Origin: Natronobiforma cellulositropha
GTDB lineage: Archaea > Halobacteriota > Halobacteria > Halobacteriales > Natrialbaceae
Direction of reading: 5' to 3'
DNA length: 47,996 nucleotides
NCBI RefSeq assembly: GCF_025629245.1
Contig: NZ_JANZXN010000019.1
Coordinates: 115,271-163,266 of the forward strand
Position numbers and translations under genes: made by a program. Shown in pieces: positions 8,716 through 16,593 of the stretch; within the stretch, counting starts at the first letter, position 1; each line of letters starts with the position of its first letter. Below the pieces are notes generated by a model. That model ran no database searches. It saw nothing but the letters and a program-made list of their open reading frames with translations, and was not told the origin of the DNA.

Positions 8716-10617
8716 ATGAGCGACAACGAACTTATCTGGCGAGTCGCGGGGGGTTCCGGAGACGGAATCGACTCGACGAGCCAGAACTTCGCGAAAGCGC
8801 TGATGCGCTCGGGGTTGGACGTATTTACCCACCGACACTATCCGTCACGGATCCGCGGTGGCCACACGTACGTCGAAATCCGGGCTGCAGGGCACAACGT
8901 ACAGTCACGAGGGGACGGCTACAACTTCCTGCTCGCACTAGGTGACTCCTTCGCACGGAACCCACAGGAGGACGCCTACTACGGCAACGAAGAGCTGAAA
9001 CCGCTCGCAGAGAACCTCGACGAACTCCGCGAAGGCGGGGTCATCGTCTACGACTCGGGTCTCATCGACGAGGAGGACGCGGCGAGTCTCGACCTCGAAG
9101 CGCGTGCCGAGGAGAACGACTGGCACGTCTACCCGATGGATCTGCGCTCGCTCGCACGTGAGCACGGGCGCGAAGTCATGCGTAACACCGCCGGTGTCGG
9201 TGTGACCGCGGCGCTTCTCGGCATGGACCTCTCTCACATCGAGGACCTCATGGAGGACGCGATGCCCGAGAAGATCCTCGAGCCGAACCTCGAGATTCTG
9301 CACGAGGCACACGAGATCGTCACCGAGGAGTTCGAGTTCACCCACGACCTCCGTATCCCGGAGGGCGAACACGACGAAGAGCAGGCGCTGCTCTCGGGAT
9401 CGAACGCGATCACCTTCGGGTCGATCGATTCGGGCTGCCGGTTCATCGCGGGCTACCCGATGACGCCGTGGACGAGCGTCTTCACGCTCATGTCCCAGCA
9501 CCTCCCCGAGATCGGTGGCATCTCCGAACAGGTCGAAGACGAGATCGCCGCCGCCGCGCTCGCCGTCGGTGCGAGCCACGCCGGCGTGAAAGCCATGTCC
9601 GGTTCGTCGGGTGGCGGGTTCGCACTCATGAGCGAACCGCTCGGTCTCGCGGAGATGACCGAGACGCCGGTCGTCCTCTTAGAGTCGATGCGTGCCGGTC
9701 CTTCGACCGGGATGCCGACGAAACCGGAGCAGGCCGACCTCGAGTTCACCCTCTACACGAGTCAGGGTGACTCCCAGCGCGTCGTCTTCGCCCCCGGCAC
9801 CGTCGAGGAGGCCTACGACCAGACGCGGATGGCGTTCTACATCGCCTACGAGTACCAGATTCCGGCGATCATCATCTACGACCAGAAGCTCTCCGGCGAG
9901 AACACCAACGTTCCCGTGAGCTTCTTCGACCGCGAACCAGAGCCGACGCTCGGTTCGACGCTGACCGAGGCGGAACTCGAGGAGGCCGTCCACGACGCCT
10001 CCGGGAAGTTCCACCGCTTCCAGCACGAGACCGAAAACGGCGTCAGTCCGCGCTCGCTGCCCGGCCAGAAGGGCGGGCGCTACCTCGCGACCGGTAACGA
10101 GCACACGCCGGAAGGCCACATCTGCGAGGACCCTGACAACCGCGTCACCCAGATGGACCGCCGGCTCCAGAAACTCGAGGAGATCCGCCGGGAACTCGAC
10201 GAGGAACACGAGTCCCAGCAGACCTACTTCGGCGAGGAAGACGCCACCTACGGCATCATCACCTGGGGTTCCTCCCAGGGCGTCGTCGAGGAGGCCGTCG
10301 AGCGCCTCAACGAGCAGGGTCACTCCGTGAAAGGCGTCGGCGTCTCCGACATGATGCCGTTCCCCGAACAGGAGATGACCGAGTTCTTAGAGAGCGTCGA
10401 CGAGGCGATGGTCGTCGAGATGAACGTCTCGGCGCAGTTCCGCGGCCTGATCCAGAAGGAACTCGGCCGCTACGGCGAGAAACTCACCAGCCTGCTGAAG
10501 TACAACGGCAACCCGTTCGAACCGGCAGAGATCGTCGAGGGCTACGAACTCAACATCGAGGGATCGGACACGGAACCAACCGCACAGATGCGGCTCGAAC
10601 CCGCCGCAGGTGACTAA
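8716..10617 (+). CDS. porA: 2-oxoacid:ferredoxin oxidoreductase alpha subunit (probably pyruvate type)
   Basis: With the next gene, forms the CoA- and TPP-dependent enzyme that decarboxylates pyruvate to acetyl-CoA and reduces ferredoxin, replacing pyruvate dehydrogenase in haloarchaea. The 633-residue protein fuses an N-terminal gamma domain (about 1-190; GGSGDGIDSTSQNF, HYPSRIRGGHTY) to the alpha domain (about 215-600; GYPMTPWTS, SGGGFALMSEPLG, PSTGMPTKPEQ). The length and N-terminal motif resemble haloarchaeal PorA more than KorA, so I favour pyruvate over 2-oxoglutarate; substrate cannot be proved from sequence alone. TATA-like AT-rich stretches occur upstream near 8566-8577 and 8641-8649, and a purine-rich GGAGGG lies about 12 nt before the ATG. 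The beta-subunit gene follows after a 2-nt gap. Confidence 0.92.
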   Translation: MSDNELIWRVAGGSGDGIDSTSQNFAKALMRSGLDVFTHRHYPSRIRGGHTYVEIRAAGHNVQSRGDGYNFLLALGDSFARNPQEDAYYGNEELKPLAENLDELREGGVIVYDSGLIDEEDAASLDLEARAEENDWHVYPMDLRSLAREHGREVMRNTAGVGVTAALLGMDLSHIEDLMEDAMPEKILEPNLEILHEAHEIVTEEFEFTHDLRIPEGEHDEEQALLSGSNAITFGSIDSGCRFIAGYPMTPWTSVFTLMSQHLPEIGGISEQVEDEIAAAALAVGASHAGVKAMSGSSGGGFALMSEPLGLAEMTETPVVLLESMRAGPSTGMPTKPEQADLEFTLYTSQGDSQRVVFAPGTVEEAYDQTRMAFYIAYEYQIPAIIIYDQKLSGENTNVPVSFFDREPEPTLGSTLTEAELEEAVHDASGKFHRFQHETENGVSPRSLPGQKGGRYLATGNEHTPEGHICEDPDNRVTQMDRRLQKLEEIRRELDEEHESQQTYFGEEDATYGIITWGSSQGVVEEAVERLNEQGHSVKGVGVSDMMPFPEQEMTEFLESVDEAMVVEMNVSAQFRGLIQKELGRYGEKLTSLLKYNGNPFEPAEIVEGYELNIEGSDTEPTAQMRLEPAAGD

Positions 10618-10619
10618 TC

Positions 10620-11552
10620 ATGAGTGCATTCAACGCAATCGGAGAAGAACGCGACATCGACCGGAACGAGTTCACACCCGGTCTCGAGCCCCAGCCGACC
10701 TGGTGTCCGGGCTGTGGTGACTTCGGCGTCCTCAAAGCGCTGAAGCAGGCCCTCCCGGAAATCGGCAAGACCCCGGACGAGGTCCTGACCTGCACCGGCA
10801 TCGGCTGCTCGGGCAAGCTGAACAGCTACCTCGAGACGTACGGTTTCCACACGATTCACGGCCGCTCGCTGCCGGTCGCCCGTGCGGCGAAACTCGCCAA
10901 CGACGGCCTGACCGTGATCGCCGCCGGCGGTGACGGTGACGGCTACGGGATCGGTGGCAACCACTTCATGCACACGGCGCGTGAGAACCACGACATCACC
11001 TACATCGTGTTCAACAACGAGGTCTTCGGCCTGACGAAAGGTCAGACCTCGCCGACCTCGCCGCGCGGACACAAGTCGAAGACGACGCCTCACGGCAACG
11101 CGAAGTCGCCGATCCGGCCGCTCTCGCTCGCACTGACGTCGGGGGCGACCTACATCGCCCGCACCGCCGCGGTGAACCCGAACCAGGCCAAAGAGATCAT
11201 CAAAGAGGCCATCGAGCACGACGGCTTCGCCCACATCGACTTCCTGACCCAGTGTCCGACCTGGAACAAGGACGCCCGTCAGTACGTCCCCTACGTCGAC
11301 GTCCAGGAGTCAGACGACTACGACTTCGACATCCACAACCGCCAGGAGGCCCAGGAGATGATGTTCGAGACGGAGAACGCCCTCCACGAGGGCACCGTCC
11401 TCACCGGCCGCTACTTCGTCGACGAGCGCCCATCCTACCAGCAGGAGAAGAAGGAACTCGGCGAGATGCCGACCGAACCGCTCGCCGAGCGCTACTTCGA
11501 CGACGACTACGAGTGGGAGCGCAGCTACGACCTCCTCGAGCGTCACAAGTAA
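10620..11552 (+). CDS. porB: 2-oxoacid:ferredoxin oxidoreductase beta subunit
   Basis: The TPP- and iron-sulfur-binding beta subunit, 310 residues, partner of the preceding alpha subunit. It has WCPGCGDFG near residue 28, CTGIGCSGKLNSY around 60, and the TPP/Mg motif GGDGDGYGIGGNHF followed by FNNEVFGLTKGQTSPTS around 100-145. A further conserved Cys occurs in DFLTQCPTW. Haloarchaeal enzymes of this class are two-subunit (alpha2beta2) and lack the separate ferredoxin-like delta subunit; none is encoded here, which fits. The gene is followed at once by a hairpin and nine T residues, so the porAB transcript probably ends there. Confidence 0.93.
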   Translation: MSAFNAIGEERDIDRNEFTPGLEPQPTWCPGCGDFGVLKALKQALPEIGKTPDEVLTCTGIGCSGKLNSYLETYGFHTIHGRSLPVARAAKLANDGLTVIAAGGDGDGYGIGGNHFMHTARENHDITYIVFNNEVFGLTKGQTSPTSPRGHKSKTTPHGNAKSPIRPLSLALTSGATYIARTAAVNPNQAKEIIKEAIEHDGFAHIDFLTQCPTWNKDARQYVPYVDVQESDDYDFDIHNRQEAQEMMFETENALHEGTVLTGRYFVDERPSYQQEKKELGEMPTEPLAERYFDDDYEWERSYDLLERHK

Positions 11553-11556
11553 GCGC

Positions 11557-11586
11557 CGTCGGCCCGACGAGATCCGATTTTTTTTT
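11557..11586 (+). terminator. Terminator of porAB
   Basis: A 5-bp hairpin (CGTCG, loop GCC, CGACG; 11557-11569) is followed by GAGATCCGA and nine consecutive T (11578-11586). A long T-tract on the non-template strand is the main archaeal termination signal. It sits between the porB stop and the end of a convergent gene. Confidence 0.7.
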
Positions 11587-11605
11587 CGCTGCCGACCGTG
11601 AGCGG

Positions 11606-11914
11606 TCAGTCCGCACCCCAGCCCTGAGCGAAGCGTTTGGTGAGCTGGCTCAGGACGAGCAACGCGAGGAGCAAGCCGCCGAAGAGGAGTGGGCTGTAGC
11701 CGACGAACAGCTGGTAGAACCCGTAGGCGACGACGAGGACACCCATGAGGTTCGCCGTCGTCCCAGCACGCCGGGAGACGTACGCGGGGTCGACGGACTC
11801 GTCGTAGTGGACGTGGAGGTCCGCCCGACCGCGGAAGATGAGAACCGAAGGGATCAAAATTGCGAGGCCGCAGAGCAGCCAGAAGACGCCGAGAACGAGG
11901 TTCGCATCGACCAT
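11606..11914 (-). CDS. Small membrane protein, three predicted TM segments
   Basis: A 102-residue hydrophobic protein. Membrane segments are visible at about 5-25 (LVLGVFWLLCGLAILIPSVLIF), 50-68 (TANLMGVLVVAYGFYQLFV) and 70-88 (SPLLFGGLLLALLVLSQL); a polar loop (HVHYDESVDPAYVSRR) separates the first two, and a basic tail follows. ATG 11914 is preferred over upstream in-frame starts because a TATA-like ACTTATT (11941-11947, minus strand) lies 27 nt ahead, giving a leaderless transcript. Family and role are not recognised. It converges on porB with the T-tract terminator between them. Confidence 0.72.
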   Translation of the reverse strand: MVDANLVLGVFWLLCGLAILIPSVLIFRGRADLHVHYDESVDPAYVSRRAGTTANLMGVLVVAYGFYQLFVGYSPLLFGGLLLALLVLSQLTKRFAQGWGAD

Positions 11915-11940
11915 CGAGTCGACTCTGGGTCCGACGGGCG

Positions 11941-11947
11941 AATAAGT
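11941..11947 (-). promoter_or_regulatory. TATA-like element of the small membrane protein gene
   Basis: Read on the minus strand the element is ACTTATT, 27 nt before the ATG at 11914. The spacing fits leaderless transcription and decides the start. Confidence 0.45.
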
Positions 11948-12038
11948 GCCGCGGTTGACCAACGGGTGACGAGAGACACCCTCGAGCGGAGCGCTCACCA
12001 CGCGTTCTCGTCACCGATCGATCTCTTTTCGGATGCAA

Positions 12039-12048
12039 AAGATATTTT
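12039..12048 (+). promoter_or_regulatory. TATA-like element of the Lrp-family gene
   Basis: AAGATATTTT lies about 25-34 nt before the ATG at 12073, the canonical distance for a leaderless haloarchaeal promoter. Confidence 0.5.
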
Positions 12049-12072
12049 CCTGTCGGAGCAAAATGGAAGGTC

Positions 12073-12501
12073 ATGAACAACCGATCTACGGGAGAGCGCA
12101 TCCTCCAGGTTCTAGAGGAGGACGCCCAGGCGTCCTACGCCGAGATCGCAGATCGGGCATCGGTCTCGAAGCCCACCGTGCGAAAGTACATCAACCAACT
12201 CGAGGAAGACGGCGTGATCGTCGGCTACTCGGCGGACGTCGACCCGAAGAAACTCTCGAGTCAGACGATCGCCCTCGTGGGTATCGAAGTCGCGAGCGAG
12301 CGCTACGTCGAAGCGACGAAAGCGCTCAAGGAACTCGCCGAGATCGAAGTCCTCTACAGTTCGAGCGGTGACCACATGCTGATGGCCGAGGTGCGCGCCG
12401 CCGACGGCGACGAGGTCGGCGAGATCATCTCGAGTGAGATTCTCGAGATCGACGGCGTGACGGCCGCCCACCCCTCGTTCTTACAGGAACGGCTGAAGTG
12501 A
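12073..12501 (+). CDS. Lrp/AsnC-family transcriptional regulator
   Basis: A 142-residue feast/famine regulator of normal length. The N-terminal helix-turn-helix covers about residues 5-55 (ILQVLEEDAQASYAEIAD, SKPTVRKYINQLEEDGVI). The C-terminal RAM/AsnC effector domain (about 65-140; LVGIEVASERYVEATKAL, SSSGDHMLMAEVRA) forms the oligomer and binds amino acids in known members. It lies downstream of porAB in the same direction, but the porAB terminator and its own TATA-like box indicate an independent transcript. Haloarchaea have many such regulators, and the target cannot be assigned from position alone; genes of central metabolism or amino-acid use are the usual targets. Confidence 0.9.
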   Translation: MNNRSTGERILQVLEEDAQASYAEIADRASVSKPTVRKYINQLEEDGVIVGYSADVDPKKLSSQTIALVGIEVASERYVEATKALKELAEIEVLYSSSGDHMLMAEVRAADGDEVGEIISSEILEIDGVTAAHPSFLQERLK

Positions 12502-12577
12502 CGGCGAGCGGAGCGCGACGAGACCATCGGGACCGAGGAAGGCGGGCGCTTTTGCGGTGAGCCATCGAAGGAGGGAT

Positions 12578-13108
12578 ATGGACAGCTACGAACGCGAGGT
12601 GTGGATCGCGGCTCCGCTCGAGGACGTCTGGGCGTTTCACTCGAGTACGGACGGTCTCGAGACGCTGACGCCCGCGTGGATGGACTTGCGCGTCGAGGCG
12701 GCCATCGGGCCGGAGGGTGAGCGCGACCCCACGGTGCTCGAGAGTGGCTCGGAGATCGACCTCTCGATGCGCCCGTTCGGCCGTGGCCCGCGCCAGCACT
12801 GGCGTTCGCTCATCACCGCCCGCGAGCGGACCGACGGCGTCGCCTACTTCCGCGACGAGATGGTCGACGGCCCGTTCGACCACTGGCTCCACACCCACAC
12901 CTTCTACGCCGACGGCGAACAGACGTTGCTCAGAGACCGCGTCGAGTACGCCCTTCCCTTCGGAGCGCTCGGCGGTACACTCGGACCGTTCGCTCGGCCC
13001 GGCTTCGAGGCGATGTTCCGGGCGCGTCACGCGGCGACGAAAGCGGCGCTCGAGGGCGACGACGGGACGAGCAGGTCGCGGCCGGTCGAGCCGGGCCGCC
13101 TCGAGTAG
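12578..13108 (+). CDS. SRPBCC-fold (START/Bet v1-like) protein
   Basis: A 176-residue protein with the typical SRPBCC opening: a strand (EREVWIAAPLEDVWAFHSST), a helix (DGLETLTPAWM), then a long series of strands ending in a C-terminal helix (ARPGFEAMFRARHAATKAAL) that closes the hydrophobic pocket. Homologues are annotated as cyclase/dehydrase-like or coenzyme Q-binding proteins, but the ligand is rarely known. ATG 12578 was chosen because the fold starts directly there; an in-frame upstream start would add seven basic residues. Its stop lies 41 nt before the next gene on the same strand, so the two may be cotranscribed. The functional link is unknown. Confidence 0.8.
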   Translation: MDSYEREVWIAAPLEDVWAFHSSTDGLETLTPAWMDLRVEAAIGPEGERDPTVLESGSEIDLSMRPFGRGPRQHWRSLITARERTDGVAYFRDEMVDGPFDHWLHTHTFYADGEQTLLRDRVEYALPFGALGGTLGPFARPGFEAMFRARHAATKAALEGDDGTSRSRPVEPGRLE

Positions 13109-13149
13109 GGCGGGCGTTTATCTATCGCGTCGTGGTACCGAGAGCGCAT

Positions 13150-13707
13150 ATGACACACGTCATCGTCGTCGGGGGCGGTCCCGCTGGACTCAGTGCGGCG
13201 CTGTTCACCGCGAAGAACGGTCTCGAGACGACCGTCTTCGATACGGACGAGACCTGGATGCACAAGGCGCACCTGTTCAACTATCTGGGCATCGAGAGCG
13301 AGGACGGCTCTGCGTTCGTGACCGACGCCCGCGAGCAGGTCGACGAGTTCGGCGTCGAGCGTATCCAGGACGAGGAAGTGACGGCGGTGACGAGCACCGA
13401 CGAGGGCTTCGAGGTCTCGACCGAGAGTGACGAGTTCGACGCGGACTACGTCGTGTTCGCGACGGGAACCGATCGGAGTCTCGCGACCGACCTCGGCTGT
13501 GAGACGACTGCGGACGACACTGTCGACGTCACCATCGACATGGAGACGAGCGTCACCGACACCTACGCGGTGGGGGCGACCGCCCGCGTCCAGAAGTGGC
13601 AAGCGATCATCTCGGCGGGCGACGGGGCCGCGGCCGCCCTCGACGTGCTGAGCAAGGAGAAAGGCGAGCGGTTCCACGACTTCGACGTGCCAGCAGACGC
13701 AGAGTGA
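13150..13707 (+). CDS. Single-domain FAD-dependent oxidoreductase (TrxR-like)
   Basis: A 185-residue protein related to the FAD domain of thioredoxin reductase-type flavoproteins. The N-terminal dinucleotide motif VVGGGPAGLSAALFTAKNG is intact, followed by the VVFATG strand near residue 103 and a C-terminal FAD-contact segment (YAVGATARVQKWQAIISAGDGAAAA) in which the usual Gly-Asp is replaced by Gly-Ala. Members of the full family run to about 300 residues and carry an inserted NAD(P)H domain with a CxxC disulfide; both are missing here, and the only Cys in the protein lies in DLGCETT. It therefore cannot act alone as a classical reductase and may bind FAD with a partner. Such short forms occur in other haloarchaea, so this is probably not a broken gene. 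Confidence 0.8.
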   Translation: MTHVIVVGGGPAGLSAALFTAKNGLETTVFDTDETWMHKAHLFNYLGIESEDGSAFVTDAREQVDEFGVERIQDEEVTAVTSTDEGFEVSTESDEFDADYVVFATGTDRSLATDLGCETTADDTVDVTIDMETSVTDTYAVGATARVQKWQAIISAGDGAAAALDVLSKEKGERFHDFDVPADAE

Positions 13708-13712
13708 GTGGG

Positions 13713-14489
13713 TCACTCGAGATAGGCCGGCCGTCTCGCGTACTCGAGCGGGTCGCGCACGCCCAGTCGCTGGAAGGCCTGGAGGCGGAAGGCACAGGAG
13801 TCACAGGTGCCACAGGCGGGTTCGTTCTCGCGGTAGCAGCTCCAGGTGTGTTCGAAGGGAACCGAGAGGATGACGCCGCGGCGGGCGATGTCGGTCTTCG
13901 AGGCCTCGACGAACGGAACGACGATCTCGATCTCGGTCTCGGGTTTCGTTCCGACATCGACGACGCGCTCGAAGGCCTCGAAGAAGGCCGGGCGGCAGTC
14001 GGGATAACCCGAGAAATCCTCGCTGTGTGCGCCGACGAAGACGGCCTCACAGCCGTTGGCTTCGGCGTAGGAGACCGCCATCGAGAGGAGGTTCGCGTTG
14101 CGAAACGGGACGTAGGAGGTGGGTATCTCGCCCTCGTCGGCGTCGAGGTCCGCGTCGGGCACCGCCATCGCCTCGTCGGTGAGACTCGAGGCGCCGATGG
14201 CGGCGAGGTGGCCGGTCTCGACGCGGAGGAAGTCGGCCACCTCGAGTTCGTCGGCGAGCCGACGGGCGCACTCGAGTTCGCGCGCCTCGGTGCGCTGGCC
14301 GTAGGAGGTGTGGAGTGCGTAGAGTTCGTAGCCGCGCTCGCGGGCCTCGTAGGCCGTCGTCGCGCTGTCCATGCCGCCCGAGAGGAGGACGACTGCACGT
14401 TTCTCACGCGAGTCAGCCGCCTCGGTCGCGTCGGCGGTGCTGGTCGTCTCGGGTGGGGTCGACTCGTCCGTGTGGGTGTCGGGCGTCAT
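13713..14489 (-). CDS. queC: 7-cyano-7-deazaguanine synthase
   Basis: Converts 7-carboxy-7-deazaguanine to preQ0 with ATP and ammonia, feeding archaeosine synthesis in tRNA. The 258-residue product has the PP-loop ATP-binding motif LLSGGMDSATTAY near residue 35, the segment YVPFRNANLLS, and the C-terminal zinc site with four cysteines (WSCYRENEPACGTCDSC). The first 30 residues are a Thr/Asp/Glu-rich tail absent from many bacterial QueC. ATG 14489 is chosen because the open frame further upstream encodes sequence antisense to queE. It is the last gene of queD-queE-queC: only 2 nt separate it from the queE stop, so translation is probably coupled. Confidence 0.94.
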   Translation of the reverse strand: MTPDTHTDESTPPETTSTADATEAADSREKRAVVLLSGGMDSATTAYEARERGYELYALHTSYGQRTEARELECARRLADELEVADFLRVETGHLAAIGASSLTDEAMAVPDADLDADEGEIPTSYVPFRNANLLSMAVSYAEANGCEAVFVGAHSEDFSGYPDCRPAFFEAFERVVDVGTKPETEIEIVVPFVEASKTDIARRGVILSVPFEHTWSCYRENEPACGTCDSCAFRLQAFQRLGVRDPLEYARRPAYLE

Positions 14490-14491
14490 GG

Positions 14492-15295
14492 TCAGGTCTC
14501 GGGGGCGTCGTTCCAGAGGTCGACGTGGAGGCGGGGCGTGTAGCGAAAGCCGCACTCGAGGGCGAGTTCGGCGACCGTCTCGCGGGTGTCGGCGAGCGCC
14601 GTGCGCGTCGCGCCTTCGGGCATCAGGAGGACCTCGTGGTCGGGAATCGGGACGGCCGTGACCCCGCGGAGGTCCGCGAGCAGCGTCAGAATCTCCTCGA
14701 GGTCGGTCTCGTCGGTGACGACGAACTTGAGTTGGCTCTCGTAGGACTCGAGTAGCGCCGAGAGCGCCTCGAGGTCGATCCGGTCGCGCTCGTGGCGGTC
14801 GGTCCACACCGCGCGTTCGTCGGCCGTCAGCGCCTCGCCGCCGGAGGGTGGGCGCTCCGGTGTCGGGGTAGAACTCGCGAGTTTCGGGCTGATCGAGACG
14901 AGGTCGATGGGTGCCTCCCGGTAGACGGTGCCGTTGGTCTCGACGGTGGTGTGATAGCCGCGTTCGTCGAGGCGCTCGAGCAGCGTCGTGGCCCGGTCGT
15001 GGATCAGGGGTTCGCCGCCGGTGAGGACGACGTGGTCGGCGTCGAAGCGCTCGACGCGCTCGAGGATGGTCTCGATGTCGACGAACGCGTGCGTCGGCTC
15101 CCAGGAGGTGTGATAGGAGTCACAGAACCAACAGCGGAGGTTACAGCCGCTCGTTCTGACGAAGACGGAGGGGACGCCGACCAGACGGCCCTCGCCCTGG
15201 AGGGAGGAGAACAGTTCGTTGATCGGGAGGGCGTCCTCGGCGTCGCCGGCTGTGGAAGGCGGGTGTTCGCCATCGACGGCATCGGAGACCGGCAT
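14492..15295 (-). CDS. queE: 7-carboxy-7-deazaguanine synthase (radical SAM)
   Basis: Radical SAM enzyme that rearranges 6-carboxytetrahydropterin to 7-carboxy-7-deazaguanine. The 267-residue protein starts with a short acidic tail, then NELFSSLQGEG (substrate-binding region of the family), then the iron-sulfur motif CNLRCWFCDSYHTSWEP with the CxxxCxxC cysteines near residues 50-57. The SAM-binding GGEP segment (VVLTGGEPLIHD) follows near 92. The C-terminal half completes the incomplete TIM barrel typical of QueE. It sits between queD (1 nt upstream) and queC (2 nt downstream) in a tightly packed operon, which strengthens the assignment. Confidence 0.95.
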   Translation of the reverse strand: MPVSDAVDGEHPPSTAGDAEDALPINELFSSLQGEGRLVGVPSVFVRTSGCNLRCWFCDSYHTSWEPTHAFVDIETILERVERFDADHVVLTGGEPLIHDRATTLLERLDERGYHTTVETNGTVYREAPIDLVSISPKLASSTPTPERPPSGGEALTADERAVWTDRHERDRIDLEALSALLESYESQLKFVVTDETDLEEILTLLADLRGVTAVPIPDHEVLLMPEGATRTALADTRETVAELALECGFRYTPRLHVDLWNDAPET

Positions 15296-15296
15296 C

Positions 15297-15776
15297 TCAG
15301 AACGGACTCCCCGTACAGAGTTCGCCCGTCTCCCGGACCTGTACGGCGACCGTAGAGACGGTGTCGGGCAGTGCTGCCTCGAGACGCTCCTCTAAGACGG
15401 CGCTCATCACCTCGGCGGTCGGTGGGTGCTCGAGGACGACCAGGGCGTCGTCGTCGCCGGTCGCCTCGAACGCCTCGACGAGCGGGTCGCCCGCCTGGAC
15501 GATGAACATGTGGTCCCACTCGTCGATGACGTCGGTGACGACGCCCTTGTCGACGACCCAGCCCTCCTCGGTTAGCCGGCCGGTGATCGCGACGCTGATC
15601 TCGTAGTTGTGTCCGTGCGGACGGGCACACTTGCCGTCGTGGTGGAGGATGCGGTGGCCCGCACAGATTCGAATCGGCCGGTCTCGGCCGACGTAGAGGA
15701 CGCGCTCGCGCTCGAGTGGCCCAGTCGGTTCCGGGGTACGAGCGTCTCGATCGGATTCGAATATTCCTCGAGTCAT
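15297..15776 (-). CDS. queD: 6-carboxytetrahydropterin synthase
   Basis: Makes 6-carboxy-5,6,7,8-tetrahydropterin from dihydroneopterin triphosphate, the first dedicated step to 7-deazaguanine nucleosides. The 159-residue product carries the zinc-binding histidines in AGHRILHHDGKCARPHGHNYE, where the Cys is the catalytic thiol. A WDHMFIV segment and the VLEHPPTAEVM segment (conserved His and Glu) follow. About 35 residues precede the core fold, more than in bacterial QueD. It is the first gene of the queDEC operon; a TATA-like CATTAAGTATGC, read on the minus strand, lies about 25 nt upstream of the ATG, consistent with a leaderless start. Confidence 0.94.
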   Translation of the reverse strand: MTRGIFESDRDARTPEPTGPLERERVLYVGRDRPIRICAGHRILHHDGKCARPHGHNYEISVAITGRLTEEGWVVDKGVVTDVIDEWDHMFIVQAGDPLVEAFEATGDDDALVVLEHPPTAEVMSAVLEERLEAALPDTVSTVAVQVRETGELCTGSPF

Positions 15777-15967
15777 ACCCCAGGATTCTTTCGAGCATAC
15801 TTAATGGTGTCTGACGGCGAGGACGGGTGGTCCCCGCTCGAGGACCCGGTGGCGTTCGGACGGAGGTGTCAACGGGCGGGCGTACGGGAGCGCTGTGGGA
15901 TGCCGACGGACGAGCGTGGAGAAGAGACTCGCCAGTAGCCGACCCATCGGGACACACGAGAAGCCGA

Positions 15968-16321
15968 TCAGTCCTCGAGTTGGTCTTCGAGTCTGTTTCT
16001 CGCCTCCGTCCGTCGCTTACGCGAGAACCGGGGAGTGTCGCTGCTGAAGTTGACCTCGATCTCGTCGACCGTCCGTCGGTAGATGTTGGTCCGTCGCCCT
16101 TCGTCGGAGAGCGTCCGCCCCTCGCACTCGAGGAGACCGGCGTCGACGAGTTCTTCGATGCGACGGTAACAGGTCGCGATCGGGATCTCGATGTCTTCGC
16201 TCAGCGCCTGTGCGGACTTCGGGGTGCCCGCTGCGCAGAGGATCTCGGCGCTGTACTTACTGCCCAACGCCGAGAGGAGTGTGTTCGGTTCTTGTTCCGC
16301 TGTCCATCCACCACGTGGCAT
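15968..16321 (-). CDS. Winged-helix (ArsR-like) transcriptional regulator
   Basis: A protein of about 117 residues with a winged helix in the middle: LLSALGSKYSAEILCAAG, KSAQALSEDIEIPIATCYRR as turn and recognition helix, then IEELVDAGLLECEGRTLSDEG as helix and wing. The C-terminal 40 residues are basic then acidic (RFSRKRRTEARNRLEDQLED). Start choice: ATG at 16321; a GTG immediately before it (16324) is also possible. A TATA-like ACTTTTGATAA (16341-16351, minus strand) lies about 25 nt upstream. It is divergent from the giant secreted-protein gene with 272 nt between them, so it is a natural candidate to control that gene, but this rests only on position. Confidence 0.8.
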   Translation of the reverse strand: MPRGGWTAEQEPNTLLSALGSKYSAEILCAAGTPKSAQALSEDIEIPIATCYRRIEELVDAGLLECEGRTLSDEGRRTNIYRRTVDEIEVNFSSDTPRFSRKRRTEARNRLEDQLED

Positions 16322-16340
16322 CACGGTACAACGTAGCCAA

Positions 16341-16351
16341 TTATCAAAAGT
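16341..16351 (-). promoter_or_regulatory. TATA-like element of the winged-helix gene
   Basis: ACTTTTGATAA on the minus strand, about 20-30 nt before the start at 16321-16324. The divergent intergenic region also holds a very AT-rich tract at 16436-16466 (repeated TTATA), uncommon in this GC-rich DNA. Confidence 0.45.
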
Positions 16352-16529
16352 GAATCTTGTGGTTGCCAGACGTACCGTATTATATACACGAGCGACGCTG
16401 CGCAGAGAGCAGAACGAGTACCAACCGCGATCTTCTTTGATTATATTATATTATTTTTCAACGAAAATAGTTATCAGTGGTTGCCGGTGTTGTGGCTGTA
16501 TGCACAGTTACTTTCGGGCAAATTGTGAT

Positions 16530-16539
16530 GTATTTTTAC
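16530..16539 (+). promoter_or_regulatory. TATA-like element and Shine-Dalgarno of the giant exoprotein gene
   Basis: GTATTTTTAC lies 55-64 nt before the ATG at 16594, predicting a leader of about 30 nt. GGAGG at 16585-16589 lies 4 nt before the ATG, so this gene probably starts with a leader and a ribosome-binding site, unlike most genes here. Confidence 0.45.
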
Positions 16540-16593
16540 TGAGATCGCGCGGCACCGAACGGACGAGCACCGGACACCGCTCCCGGAGGCTGG

